From: TMP-7 sp038212445 | GTDB taxonomy: Bacteria; Acidobacteriota; Terriglobia; Bryobacterales; Bryobacteraceae | NCBI GenBank assembly: GCA_038212445.1 | Contig: JBBQUM010000031.1 | Location: 31,874 to 95,873 of the forward strand | Direction of reading: 5' to 3' | DNA length: 64,000 nucleotides | Program-made: the position numbers and the translations under genes | Notes under the pieces: generated by a model | Databases searched by the model: none | Seen by the model: only the letters and a program-made list of their open reading frames with translations | Told to the model about the DNA's origin: nothing | Shown: positions 1 through 8,604 of the stretch, in pieces | How the letters are laid out: each line of letters opens with the position of its first letter | Numbering within the stretch: the first letter of the stretch is position 1

Positions 1-62
1 GCTCCACTCCCTGAAACTTGGCCCCCGGGTTGCAACTGGAAGGAACAGAGGGAGGCATATAA

Positions 63-836
63 ATGCTCTTTAGAAAATCCGCACCGGTGATGTTAGGGGC
101 CATAGTGACCCTGTCGCTCTTTACGGGGGCGTGTGCCACCAAGAAACATGTCCGTGAAGCTATCGCTCCGGTACAAGGCCAAGTTAACGAGGTCTCTAAG
201 AAGACTGAAACCAACACCACCGCAATCGGCGATCTCGATCGCAACGTTGCCAAGGTAGATGAGAAGGCTATGGAAGCCGATCGCAAGGCGGGTTCCGCCG
301 GCGAATCTGCAAGAATGGCCAACCAGGCTGCCGATAAAGCTCAGCAGTCCGCCAATGGCGCCCAGCAGCTCGCGCAGCAGTCGCTGACCAAGACCGGCCA
401 GCTCGAAACTGCGATGGGCAACATGGAGAAGGATAACTTCCAGCTCGCCAGCACTGAAAAGGTCTACTTCAAGACGAATCATGCGGAGTTGACGACCGAC
501 GAGAAGGCCAAGTTGGACAGCGCCGTGCAGTCCGTCACGACCGCCAAAAACTACGTCATCGAAGTTGAAGGCTACACCGATCAGACCGGTCCCAAGTCGA
601 TGAATCTCGATCTGGGCCGTCGCCGCGCCGAATCCGTAGTGCGCTATTTGACGGTGGAAAAGAACATCCCGCTGCGCAAAATCCACGATGTGGGTGTCGG
701 CGCTGACTTCCCGAACGCCGTCAACAAGACTCGCGACGACCGCAAGGAAAATCGCCGCGTCGACGTGAAGATTTATACCCTTGGTAACGCTGGTACCACT
801 GCCCAGTTGCAGACCGGCGGCCAGGAATCTCGATAA
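63..836 (+). CDS. OmpA-family outer-membrane lipoprotein
   Basis: The 257-residue product starts with a lipoprotein signal peptide (hydrophobic stretch ending in a TGAC lipobox, Cys about residue 24), followed by an alanine/glutamine-rich, heptad-like helical region (about 30-125) of the kind that spans periplasm, and a C-terminal OmpA peptidoglycan-binding domain (about 130-240). In the OmpA domain the motif VYFKTNHAEL, the EGYTDQTG loop and the closing NRRVDVKIY are all recognisable; these bind diaminopimelate-containing peptidoglycan in the family. The length fits a Pal/OmpA-like lipoprotein with a coiled-coil insert. The start is supported by a strong GGGAGG ribosome site 8 bases upstream. 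It is most likely a tether between outer membrane and cell wall. It is followed by an intrinsic terminator, so it is probably a single transcription unit. Confidence 0.9.
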   Translation: MLFRKSAPVMLGAIVTLSLFTGACATKKHVREAIAPVQGQVNEVSKKTETNTTAIGDLDRNVAKVDEKAMEADRKAGSAGESARMANQAADKAQQSANGAQQLAQQSLTKTGQLETAMGNMEKDNFQLASTEKVYFKTNHAELTTDEKAKLDSAVQSVTTAKNYVIEVEGYTDQTGPKSMNLDLGRRRAESVVRYLTVEKNIPLRKIHDVGVGADFPNAVNKTRDDRKENRRVDVKIYTLGNAGTTAQLQTGGQESR

Positions 837-938
837 CAGCCCGGGGGACGAAAGCGCGGTGGGCGCTGTTGTAGCCCACCGCGTAAAGCCCGTACAGATT
901 TTCAAAGAGACAGGCCCCTCCTGACCTGTCGTTCTCCA

Positions 939-968
939 AGGACAGACGAGCAATCGTCTGTCCTTTTT
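939..968 (+). terminator. Intrinsic terminator after the OmpA lipoprotein gene
   Basis: A perfect 11-bp stem (AGGACAGACGA at 939-949 with its complement at 954-964) closed by a GCAA tetraloop is followed directly by TTTT. It lies about 100 bases after the OmpA-type gene. There is no T-run in the opposite direction, so it serves the plus strand. Confidence 0.85.
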
Positions 969-978
969 GCTTTTCCCG

Positions 979-1584
979 CTATCTTAATTTCGACAAGAGA
1001 TCGCGGCTCAGAATTTCAGCCCGCTCGGCCAGACTCTTGGCCGCCACCAAATCCCGCCCCCGCGCCTCTTTCGACTGCGCAATGAATACGCGCACCTGGT
1101 CCACTGCCTGGCGCTGCTTCGCATTCGGACGTCGCGATTCGATTTGGGACAGGTTAGATGCCGCCTTCACAAGCAATGCCTCTACGGCGCCTGAATACTC
1201 CCGCTGATCGACTTCGCTCATCAGCGGTGCAAACTGGATTTGTGGGCTGGCTGGGCTTGGTTGTGCGACACCAGGAATTACTGCTGGCGGCGGCGCCACA
1301 GCTTGCCGCTTAGGCGCTCGTCTTTTCGGCTTCGGTGGATCAACATGAGGCAGACTTTCCACAGCCGGTGAGGATGGAGGAAGCTGCGCGTCTATCGCGA
1401 CTGCCGGCGGCGCGATCTCAGGTTGCTTGGTCTCGACAGGCTTCCGATCCGGCAACGAAACCGTAGCGGGAGGAGCGGCCGATTTTGCATGCTTCGCGCA
1501 ACTGGATAATCCTGCAAATAGCAGTCCAGCGACCGCCGTCAGGCGCCAAGCGAACGGGTGGCGAGAGTTGCTCGGGATGGGAAT
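979..1584 (-). CDS. Putative proline-rich lipoprotein (start uncertain)
   Basis: The frame encodes about 200 residues: a lipoprotein-type signal (hydrophobic AGLLFAGLSSC, Cys encoded near 1500), a proline-rich linker, and a charged helical C-terminus with AxxLVxxA-type repeats. The first ATG/GTG/TTG in frame is a TTG at 1455, but starting there would remove the whole lipobox, so translation must begin upstream. The only candidates are non-standard: an ATT at 1582-1584 with a GGAGG four bases before it, or a CTG at 1540-1542 that overlaps the stop of the histidine kinase gene. I chose the ATT because it gives a complete signal peptide with basic n-region. The C-terminal half resembles periplasmic helical-bundle lipoproteins, but I do not recognise a named family. 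The gene is translationally embedded in the end of the two-component operon. Confidence 0.5.
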   Translation of the reverse strand: MPIPSNSRHPFAWRLTAVAGLLFAGLSSCAKHAKSAAPPATVSLPDRKPVETKQPEIAPPAVAIDAQLPPSSPAVESLPHVDPPKPKRRAPKRQAVAPPPAVIPGVAQPSPASPQIQFAPLMSEVDQREYSGAVEALLVKAASNLSQIESRRPNAKQRQAVDQVRVFIAQSKEARGRDLVAAKSLAERAEILSRDLLSKLR

Positions 1585-3410
1585 GCAGCCTCCGGAAAGC
1601 TGAAGCGAAACGTCGTCCCTTTGTCGATTTCGGTAACGAAATCCAGTTTACCATCGCACAACTGAACAAACCGGTAAGCCAGCGCCAATCCGATACCCGA
1701 ACCCTCTTTCTTGGTGCTGAAGTACAGGCTGAAAACGCGATCCCGCACAGCCAATGGAATCCCGGCGCCGGTGTCAGAGACCGCCAACTCGCAATGATCG
1801 TTGACGCGCCGCGTGAGCACAGTCAGCACTCCGCCATTAGGCATCGCTTCCATGGCATTCATGATCACGTTCAACACCGCTTGCTTCAAAAGATCTGGAT
1901 CACCCTGAATCATCGGAGCCTGACCCAACTCCAACCTGAGTTCGACCTTCCGCTCCTTCGTCTGCGGCCCTACCAGCCGGACTAACTCCTCTACGATTTC
2001 GTTCAAATCGAGCTTGCGAAGTTGGGGTTCAACCGGCCGGTTGAAATCCAGAAACGTCTTCACCACCCGGTCGAGCCGCGAGATCTCACGACTGATCACA
2101 TCTACCTCGGGCCCAGGCTCCTCCAGCCGATTCCGCAGAATCTCCAGGTGTAGACGGATCGCGTTCAGCGGATTCTTGATTTCATGCGCGACACCACGAG
2201 TCAGCCGGCTGATCGCCTGTAACCGGTCGGCCAGGCCCAGTTCAGCCTCCAGTGCTCCACGCGTATCCGCATTGCGCAGCAAAATCATCCTGCCCATAGA
2301 GCGGCCGCCAGGTCCCCTGCTGATCGGCTCTGAGGTGAGCGCCAGCGTCCGCGATTCACCCAGACCCTCAACAACAATCGCGTCGTACGATGTGGACTCG
2401 TCGGTTTGGATCACGCTCTCCAACGCCTGCCACAACGGACTGCCGGGCGGCGCAATATCGGGCAGCAGCTTGCCGATAAGGCTCTTCGGATCGACATTCA
2501 GCAGCCGCCCCGCATTCGGACCAGCCATAATCAGCCGCCCCGTCGGGTCAACCAGGAGCACCGCTTGTTCCAGGTGTTCGAGCAAACGTTCCACGTGCGT
2601 CCGCATGTCGGCGACGTTCTCTCGGGCTCCACGAAACTGCTCGCCCAGCAGATCCAGCTTGCTGTAAACATCGTCCACTTCCTTTGCCCGGCGCGGACGC
2701 GTCAACGGTTGCGACTCGCTCAATGTTCCGGTGGCCATCCGATCGATTCGCTCGCTCAATTGCTCGAGCGGGTTCAGCGTCAAACCCGGCAGTAGAATCG
2801 CCAGGATCAGCGCCACGATGAGCGAGATCAGGAAGAGCCCGGCCAGCCTCAACAGCGGCGTTCGCAGCGTATCCCGCAGTACCGGCGTCGAGACAACAAC
2901 GTGTGTAACCAGGAAGGTCTTGTCCTCGCCCACCAGGGTCACCGCTTTTGAAGCCTCGGCATTTTCCCGGGCCATAAGCAGATCCGATGCGCTCACGAAC
3001 GGTGACTGCTTCTGCCAGATATCAACGCTGGGAATCGGCCTGGCCTGCGAGCCGGCATTAGAAGGCATCGTGCTCAGCACTACTTCGCCGCGATCGGTGG
3101 TGATGTAGATCTCCGCCACCATCGACCAGTTCTCGAGCGCGCGTTGCAGCATCCGCTGCATCCCAGGCGAACGCTGCAATTGCGACGTCAGGTCCTTCTT
3201 GATTTCGTCAGTAGTGGATCCACCTCCCTGCGCTTGTCCCAGGAAGGCCACCACCGAGCTTTGCACCTGGCCGGCCAGCGAAAGCGCGGCGCTGCGGGTA
3301 CTGGTGAACTCGGTAGTTAGAAAGCTACCGGCGTACAGCAACGAGAGCGCGACAACAACGGCGGCCATCAAGAGCGAGATGGCGACGCGCAGCCTCGACT
3401 TCAGGGACAT
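1539..3410 (-). CDS. NtrB-type sensor histidine kinase
   Basis: This 623-residue membrane kinase has a transmembrane helix near residues 8-28, an extracytoplasmic sensor region, a second helix near 185-207, a HAMP linker (LNPLEQLSERIDRMATGTL), a PAS domain (LLVDPTGRLIMAGPNAGRLL), a HisKA phospho-acceptor box (GVAHEIKNPLNAIRLH) and a HATPase domain with the N box, the SDTGAGIP G1 box and GSGIGLALAYR G2 box. It phosphorylates its own histidine and passes the phosphate to the partner regulator. The start ATG overlaps the stop of the sigma-54 activator gene (TGATG), so the pair is translationally coupled. The architecture matches NtrB/AtoS/ZraS-like kinases; the signal sensed cannot be told from sequence. 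Confidence 0.9.
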   Translation of the reverse strand: MSLKSRLRVAISLLMAAVVVALSLLYAGSFLTTEFTSTRSAALSLAGQVQSSVVAFLGQAQGGGSTTDEIKKDLTSQLQRSPGMQRMLQRALENWSMVAEIYITTDRGEVVLSTMPSNAGSQARPIPSVDIWQKQSPFVSASDLLMARENAEASKAVTLVGEDKTFLVTHVVVSTPVLRDTLRTPLLRLAGLFLISLIVALILAILLPGLTLNPLEQLSERIDRMATGTLSESQPLTRPRRAKEVDDVYSKLDLLGEQFRGARENVADMRTHVERLLEHLEQAVLLVDPTGRLIMAGPNAGRLLNVDPKSLIGKLLPDIAPPGSPLWQALESVIQTDESTSYDAIVVEGLGESRTLALTSEPISRGPGGRSMGRMILLRNADTRGALEAELGLADRLQAISRLTRGVAHEIKNPLNAIRLHLEILRNRLEEPGPEVDVISREISRLDRVVKTFLDFNRPVEPQLRKLDLNEIVEELVRLVGPQTKERKVELRLELGQAPMIQGDPDLLKQAVLNVIMNAMEAMPNGGVLTVLTRRVNDHCELAVSDTGAGIPLAVRDRVFSLYFSTKKEGSGIGLALAYRFVQLCDGKLDFVTEIDKGTTFRFSFPEAAFPSRATLATRSLGA

Positions 3411-4855
3411 CAGCTCTCCAGCGCGATCTCCTGGGTTCCGTATTCCTTGAGTTTGTTGAACAGAGTCTTGAGACTGATGCCCAGAATCTCCGCCGCGCGG
3501 GTCTTATTATTCTTCGTGTGCTTCAGCGTCATCATGATCAACGCCTTCTCGGCTTCGTCCACTGTCGTGCCAACCGGCAGGCGGACGCCATCCGGATCGT
3601 TCACCGGGGCTAGCGTGCGAGCACCCACCGCCACCCCAAAATCATGGGGAAGATGATGCGGCGTGATCGTGCCCTCGCCGGCGATGATCACAGCGCGTTC
3701 GAGAATGTTTCGCAATTCACGCACGTTCCCGGGCCAGTTGTGACGCGCCAGAATCTTGATCACTTCGGGTTCGGCTTCCGTTACGCGGCAGCCGTGCTTC
3801 TTGTTCATTAACCCGATCAACGCTCCAACCAGCAGCGGCAGGTCATCTTCGCGATTCCGCAGCGGAGGCAGGTCAATCCGGAAAACGTTCAGCCGGTAGA
3901 ACAGATCCTCGCGAAGTTCACCCTTCTGCAGCGCTTCCTCGAGATTTTTGTTCGTGGACGCGACAATGCGTACGTCCACTGCGATCTCGCTCTTGCCGCC
4001 CAGACGCCTGACTCGCGAATCCTCCAGCACGCGCAGCAGCTTCGCCTGCGTGCCTACCGGCATCTCAGCTAGTTCATCGAGCAGCAATGTCCCATGCTGA
4101 GCCAGTTCAAAGCAGCCGGCCCGGCGCTCCACCGCTCCTGTAAACGCACCCTTCTCGTGCCCGAAGAGTTCGCTTTCCATCAGCGTCTCCGGCATCGCCG
4201 CGCAATTTATGGCAACGAATGGACCGCCACGGCGCGGGCTCAGATGATGAATCGCGCGCGCTACCAACTCCTTGCCCGTTCCGCTCTCTCCCCCAATCAA
4301 CACCGCCGCTTTACTCGGCGCAACCTGCCGGATGAGCGAGAAGACCTGCTGCATCTGCGGTGACGATCCCACTAAGTCCACCAGCACGCCCTGATAGGTG
4401 AGCTGACGCTGTAGCCGCTCCGTCTCTTCCGCCAGCCGGCTCTGGGATGCGGCGCGCTCCAGTAGCAGGCGAAGAGCACTAGGCTGAATCGGCTTTTCGA
4501 GAAACCAGAACGCTCCCAAATCGTGCATCGTCTGCACTGCGGTTTCGATATTGGCGAACGCGGTGAGAACGATCGCTGGTGGATATGAACCGCCGCTGGT
4601 GATGCGTTTGAGCAACTCAAAGCCGTCCATGCGCGGCATCCTCAGGTCGGTCACCAGAACGTGGATCTGCCCCGCAGCCAGTTTGTCTAGAGCCTCCTGG
4701 CCGTCCGATGCCGTTTCGACACCGAAACCCCATGAGGCCACCATACTGGCAAGTCCTGTGCGTTGATACTCTTCGTCGTCAACGATCAAGACACGAGTGG
4801 TGGGCGCTGCTGCCGCATTACGATCCATTGCAGACATTGTACTTGAATGGCTCAT
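3410..4855 (-). CDS. NtrC-family sigma-54-dependent response regulator
   Basis: The 481-residue protein has the full NtrC layout. A receiver domain (about 20-135) carries the acidic pair in LIVDDEE, phospho-acceptor Asp about 70 in LVTDLRMP and the conserved Lys about 121. The AAA+ domain (about 160-400) has Walker A GGESGTGKE (about 189-197), the GAFTGA sigma-54-contact loop (about 237-242) and an intact Walker B/arginine-finger region. The Fis-type helix-turn-helix at the C-terminus contains TRAAEILGISLKTLFNKLKEYG-like sequence. It activates sigma-54 promoters when phosphorylated. It is first in the two-component operon and is coupled to the kinase. A small hairpin (4869-4884) sits in the 81-base leader before it. 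Confidence 0.93.
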   Translation of the reverse strand: MSHSSTMSAMDRNAAAAPTTRVLIVDDEEYQRTGLASMVASWGFGVETASDGQEALDKLAAGQIHVLVTDLRMPRMDGFELLKRITSGGSYPPAIVLTAFANIETAVQTMHDLGAFWFLEKPIQPSALRLLLERAASQSRLAEETERLQRQLTYQGVLVDLVGSSPQMQQVFSLIRQVAPSKAAVLIGGESGTGKELVARAIHHLSPRRGGPFVAINCAAMPETLMESELFGHEKGAFTGAVERRAGCFELAQHGTLLLDELAEMPVGTQAKLLRVLEDSRVRRLGGKSEIAVDVRIVASTNKNLEEALQKGELREDLFYRLNVFRIDLPPLRNREDDLPLLVGALIGLMNKKHGCRVTEAEPEVIKILARHNWPGNVRELRNILERAVIIAGEGTITPHHLPHDFGVAVGARTLAPVNDPDGVRLPVGTTVDEAEKALIMMTLKHTKNNKTRAAEILGISLKTLFNKLKEYGTQEIALES

Positions 4856-4936
4856 TGAGTCTGTTTGTCCCGGTGAGAACCGGGGCCTTAATTAGAACAG
4901 ACGTGCTGAGATTGGTAAATATTTCACTATTTTGCG

Positions 4937-5824
4937 TCAGCGCAGCCACGCGCCTTCAGGCGATGGACTTCTCCTGATTGGCAGCGGAGAGCGAATCTGC
5001 TCTGGATCCAACCAGCGGCGGATCGCCGGCAGGGCAGCTTCGGCAGCCCTCTCGCCCGCCTCAATCAATTGCTTCGAACTCAGAAAGCCGTCCCACCCGA
5101 TCGCGCCGACTTCAGGCGAAATCACCAGGTTGGAATGGGCTCGCCAATCCTGCTCGCTACGCGTGCACATCACCTGAAAACTGCGGTTCACCACCGACAG
5201 CATATTGTCCGCGTCAAACTGTTCCGCATTCGGCAGCACTACCGACAACACATGCGTCGCCCCCATCTCACGCAGTGGCCGCGCCGGCACTTCCATGCTT
5301 ACCATCCCATCCACCAAACAGCGCCCGCTATCACAAATTGGCAGGAATAGCCCGGGGTACGAGCAGCTTGCGCGAATGGGGACCACCACATCGCCTCGAC
5401 CCTTGAAAACCACGGCTTTGCCGCTCACCAGGTCACTGGCCACCACCGCCAGTGGAATCCGCATATCCTCGAAGCGGTTCTGCTTCAGCAAACGCGCTAG
5501 AAACGTCGTCATGCGTTCACTTCCGGCAAGCCCCAGGCGGTTCACCGTCCACTTTGCGACATCCTTGAACCGCATGGTGCGAGCCACCGCCTCAATCTCG
5601 TCGGGACTCGCCCCGCTGGCATAAGCCGCCGCAACCATCGAGCCCGCGCTGACGCCGCCGATAAGATCAACCGCGATCCCGGCGCGCTCCAACACACGGA
5701 GCACTCCCACGTGGGCAATCCCGCGTGCGAAGCCTCCGCCTAACGCCAATCCCAGGCGCGGCTTAGACCCCAGTCCTGAGACTGAATTTCGAATCCACCG
5801 CTGTGCCGAATCCATCCAAGTCAT
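4937..5824 (-). CDS. Patatin-like phospholipase (RssA type)
   Basis: This 295-residue protein has the patatin hallmarks: an oxyanion loop LALGGGFARG (about 25-35), the nucleophile elbow GVSAGS (Ser about 62) and the catalytic-dyad Asp in LVDGMV (about 170). It has no signal peptide, which fits the cytoplasmic RssA/YlbK group of bacterial patatins. Members hydrolyse lipid acyl esters, but the natural substrate of this subgroup is not settled. The gene precedes the sigma-54 activator on the same strand with an 81-base gap and may or may not be co-transcribed with it. The ATG is preceded by a G-rich stretch at useful spacing. Confidence 0.88.
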   Translation of the reverse strand: MTWMDSAQRWIRNSVSGLGSKPRLGLALGGGFARGIAHVGVLRVLERAGIAVDLIGGVSAGSMVAAAYASGASPDEIEAVARTMRFKDVAKWTVNRLGLAGSERMTTFLARLLKQNRFEDMRIPLAVVASDLVSGKAVVFKGRGDVVVPIRASCSYPGLFLPICDSGRCLVDGMVSMEVPARPLREMGATHVLSVVLPNAEQFDADNMLSVVNRSFQVMCTRSEQDWRAHSNLVISPEVGAIGWDGFLSSKQLIEAGERAAEAALPAIRRWLDPEQIRSPLPIRRSPSPEGAWLR

Positions 5825-5897
5825 GCAGGACCCCCAGAGTTCTCCTAATATGAGAAGACAGCCCGCCGGGCTTTTATTCCGCCCCTAACTGAATCAG

Positions 5898-8468
5898 ATG
5901 ACGAGCAAGCAACGTACCAAGTTCCTTAGACCACTGTTTTCGCTAGCGCTTCTGCTCGCCCCAGGCTTGCTTTTTGGCCAGCGCGACCTGTCGGGAGCCG
6001 CCGAAATCAAGCTCGGCCTAGACCGTTTGAACACGGTAGGATCCGTGCTCATGATCGCCGCCCATCCGGACGACGAAAACACTGCTGTACTTGCCTATTT
6101 CGCACGCGGACGCCACGTCGACACCGCCTATTTGTCGCTCACGCGCGGCGAAGGCGGACAGAATCTGATCGGTTCAGAACAGGGCGACAAGCTCGGAATT
6201 ATCCGCACTCAGGAATTGCTGGCGGCGCGGCGAATCGACGGGGCGCAACAATTTTTTAGCCGCGCAATTGATTTCGGTTTTACCAAGACCCCGGAAGAAA
6301 CGTTACAGAAGTGGGGACGTGAACGGATTCTGTCGGATGTCGTCTGGGTGATTCGCAAGTTCAGGCCCGACGTCGTGTTGCTCCGTTTCTCCGGCACCCC
6401 CCGCGATGGCCATGGCCAGCATCAGACCTCGGCAATCCTCGGCAAGGAAGCGTTCACCGCCGCCGCTGACCCTACCCGCTTCCCCGAACAGCTCAAATGG
6501 GTGAAGCCGTGGCAGGCGCGCCGGCTGCTGTGGAACGTGTTCGCCTTCACACGCGAGCAGGAAGCAGAAGCGGCCAAGATCGGTGGACGCATCGGCATCG
6601 ATACCGGCGACTATGACCCGCTGCTCGGTCACAGCTATGGCGAAATCGCCGGCATGAGCCGCAGCATGCACCGCAGCCAGGGCATGGGCGCTCTCGAACG
6701 CCGTGGCTCGATGAAGCAGCACTTCGCCGTCATCGCCGGAGAGCCGGCAACAAAGGATCCCTTCGATGGCATCGATCTCACCTGGAACCGTCTCCCCGGC
6801 GGCGCCAAAGTCGCAACGCTGATCTCTCGCGCTACCCGGGAATTTCAGCCGGAACATCCGGAACGCTCCATCGCTCCGCTACTCGAAGCGCGCCCCCTCG
6901 TCGCCGCCATCGACGATCCCTACGCCCGCGCCAAACTGTCCGACCTCGATGAGACCGTCGCGCTCTGCGCCGGACTGTGGGTGGATGCGGTAGCGGAACG
7001 CGCCATCGCCACCCCCGGCAGCACCTTGAAAATCACGCTCACGGCGATCGCGCGTGCGCAAGCCGGGATTCAGTTCAAAGGCGTGGTGTGGTCCGGCACC
7101 GCCACCTCCAAACCCGCGCCTGTCAACGCCGCCGGCATGCCGCTCCCCGACAACGAGCCGGTAACTAAGGAAGCCGCTTGGACATTGGACTCGCGCCAGC
7201 CCTACACGCAGCCCTTCTGGCTCGCGCTGCCCAAACAGGGCGACACCTACGGCGTCGAGGCACAGCAACTCATCGGACTCCCCGAGAATCCTCCGCTTCT
7301 CCAGGCGCGCTTTACCTTCGCCCTGCCCGGCGGAATTATCGAAATCGCCCGGACCGTCGACAATCGCTTCGTTGACCGCGTTCGCGGTGAATTGCGCCGC
7401 CCGCTTGCCGTGGTTCCTCCGGTCGCGCTCAACGCCCCCGAGACCGCCATTGTGTTTCCCAATGATCAGCCCAAGCGCATTGAGATCCCCGTCAAAGCGA
7501 CCCTCGACAAGCAATCAGGATCGGTGCGTCTGGTCGCGCCCGAGGGATGGCTTGTTACGCCAGCATCGCAGAAGTTCGTCCTCGGCCCCGGTGAGCAAAC
7601 CGTCGCCGCCTTCGACGTTACTCCCCCGGCGGCCCAATCCGTCCTGCGCCTGCACGCTATCGCCGACATGCAGGACGGCGGCGAAGTGCATTCCGGCGTG
7701 GACGTCATCGACTACACCCACATCCCCCCGCAAACCCTGTTCCCCAGTGCCGACCCTCAAGTGGTCCACGCCAATATACGCACGCTCGCGCACCGCATTG
7801 GCTATGTGATGGGCGCAGGCGACGAAGTGCCGCAGGCACTCAAGCAGATTGGCTGCGACGTGACGCTGCTCTCCGAAGAGGATGTCGCGCGCGGCGATCT
7901 GTCGCGCTTCGACGCCGTGGTAACCGGCGTCCGCGCCTGGAACACTCGCGCCGACCTCAAGGCCAACCGCCAGCGCTTTTTCGAGTACGTGTCCAACGGC
8001 GGCACCATGATCGTCCAATACAACGTGCGCGAGGGCGGCTTCCAGGGCGGCGATCCCAAGTCGCTCGAGATCATCGGACCTTACCCCATCAAGGTCTCCA
8101 CCGATCGCGTCACAGTGGAGGACGCGCCTGTGACTTTCCCCAATGCCGCCAGCCCCTTCCTGGAATATCCAAACCGGCTGAAGCCCGAGGACTTCGCCGG
8201 CTGGGTGCAGGAACGCGGCCTCTACTTCGCCAACGAGTGGGACCCACACTACCAGTCGTTGCTCGAGACGCACGATCCCGGTGAGAAGGCTATGCTCGGC
8301 GGCACTCTCTACACGCCCTACGGCAAGGGCGCTTATATCTTCACTGCCTATTCCTGGTTCCGCCAGTTGCCCGCGGGCGTGCCGGGCGCTTACCGCATCT
8401 TTGCCAATTTCCTCAGCGCCGGCAAGGTGCTCGCGGAGGGCCGCGGTGGCGCAAGCGCAAAGCCCTAA
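5898..8468 (+). CDS. Secreted PIG-L family deacetylase
   Basis: The 856-residue product has a signal peptide (about 1-27, ending in LLFG-Q) and an N-terminal LmbE/PIG-L deacetylase domain (about 40-300). The zinc-binding AHPDDE motif and the later GHGQHQ element are present. These enzymes remove acetyl groups from N-acetylglucosamine-type substrates. The long C-terminal part holds a beta-rich region and then an alpha/beta domain (about 610-840; VVTGVRAWNTR, GGTMIVQYN) that resembles a glutamine-amidotransferase/ThuA-like fold. Such long, exported PIG-L proteins are common in Acidobacteriota. It is followed by a 52-residue membrane peptide gene and a sodium symporter gene that overlap it, so deacetylation and uptake of a sugar-like product are probably linked; this link is inferred. 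Confidence 0.85.
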   Translation: MTSKQRTKFLRPLFSLALLLAPGLLFGQRDLSGAAEIKLGLDRLNTVGSVLMIAAHPDDENTAVLAYFARGRHVDTAYLSLTRGEGGQNLIGSEQGDKLGIIRTQELLAARRIDGAQQFFSRAIDFGFTKTPEETLQKWGRERILSDVVWVIRKFRPDVVLLRFSGTPRDGHGQHQTSAILGKEAFTAAADPTRFPEQLKWVKPWQARRLLWNVFAFTREQEAEAAKIGGRIGIDTGDYDPLLGHSYGEIAGMSRSMHRSQGMGALERRGSMKQHFAVIAGEPATKDPFDGIDLTWNRLPGGAKVATLISRATREFQPEHPERSIAPLLEARPLVAAIDDPYARAKLSDLDETVALCAGLWVDAVAERAIATPGSTLKITLTAIARAQAGIQFKGVVWSGTATSKPAPVNAAGMPLPDNEPVTKEAAWTLDSRQPYTQPFWLALPKQGDTYGVEAQQLIGLPENPPLLQARFTFALPGGIIEIARTVDNRFVDRVRGELRRPLAVVPPVALNAPETAIVFPNDQPKRIEIPVKATLDKQSGSVRLVAPEGWLVTPASQKFVLGPGEQTVAAFDVTPPAAQSVLRLHAIADMQDGGEVHSGVDVIDYTHIPPQTLFPSADPQVVHANIRTLAHRIGYVMGAGDEVPQALKQIGCDVTLLSEEDVARGDLSRFDAVVTGVRAWNTRADLKANRQRFFEYVSNGGTMIVQYNVREGGFQGGDPKSLEIIGPYPIKVSTDRVTVEDAPVTFPNAASPFLEYPNRLKPEDFAGWVQERGLYFANEWDPHYQSLLETHDPGEKAMLGGTLYTPYGKGAYIFTAYSWFRQLPAGVPGAYRIFANFLSAGKVLAEGRGGASAKP

Positions 8469-8604
8469 AGAGAATCTGAAGGAAGTCATCGACGAGCCGC
8501 CTCCGTTCCTCGGACGCTGGACGCGCGTGTACGCCCTCGTCCTCGTCTGGCTCGCTACGCTGATCCTGCTCTTCTATCTGTTTTCGCGGGCGTTCGCCGC
8601 ATGA
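8446..8604 (+). CDS. Small single-span membrane protein linked to the symporter
   Basis: A 52-residue frame begins at a GTG at 8446, preceded by GGAGG six bases upstream, and overlaps the last 23 bases of the deacetylase gene. It has a polar N-terminus ending in PPPFLGRWTRVY and one clear transmembrane helix (VLVWLATLILLFYLF). Its stop overlaps the symporter start (ATGA), which implies coupled translation. Small one-helix proteins encoded just before a solute:sodium symporter are seen in other bacteria and are thought to be accessory subunits; that role is inferred here from position and shape. A longer reading of this frame that starts at 8281 is only a shadow of the deacetylase gene. Confidence 0.75.
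   Translation: MAQAQSPKENLKEVIDEPPPFLGRWTRVYALVLVWLATLILLFYLFSRAFAA

Noticed and set aside
7515..8489. Long minus-strand frame across the deacetylase gene
   Set aside because: No motif and no ribosome site; it is the antisense shadow of the PIG-L gene.
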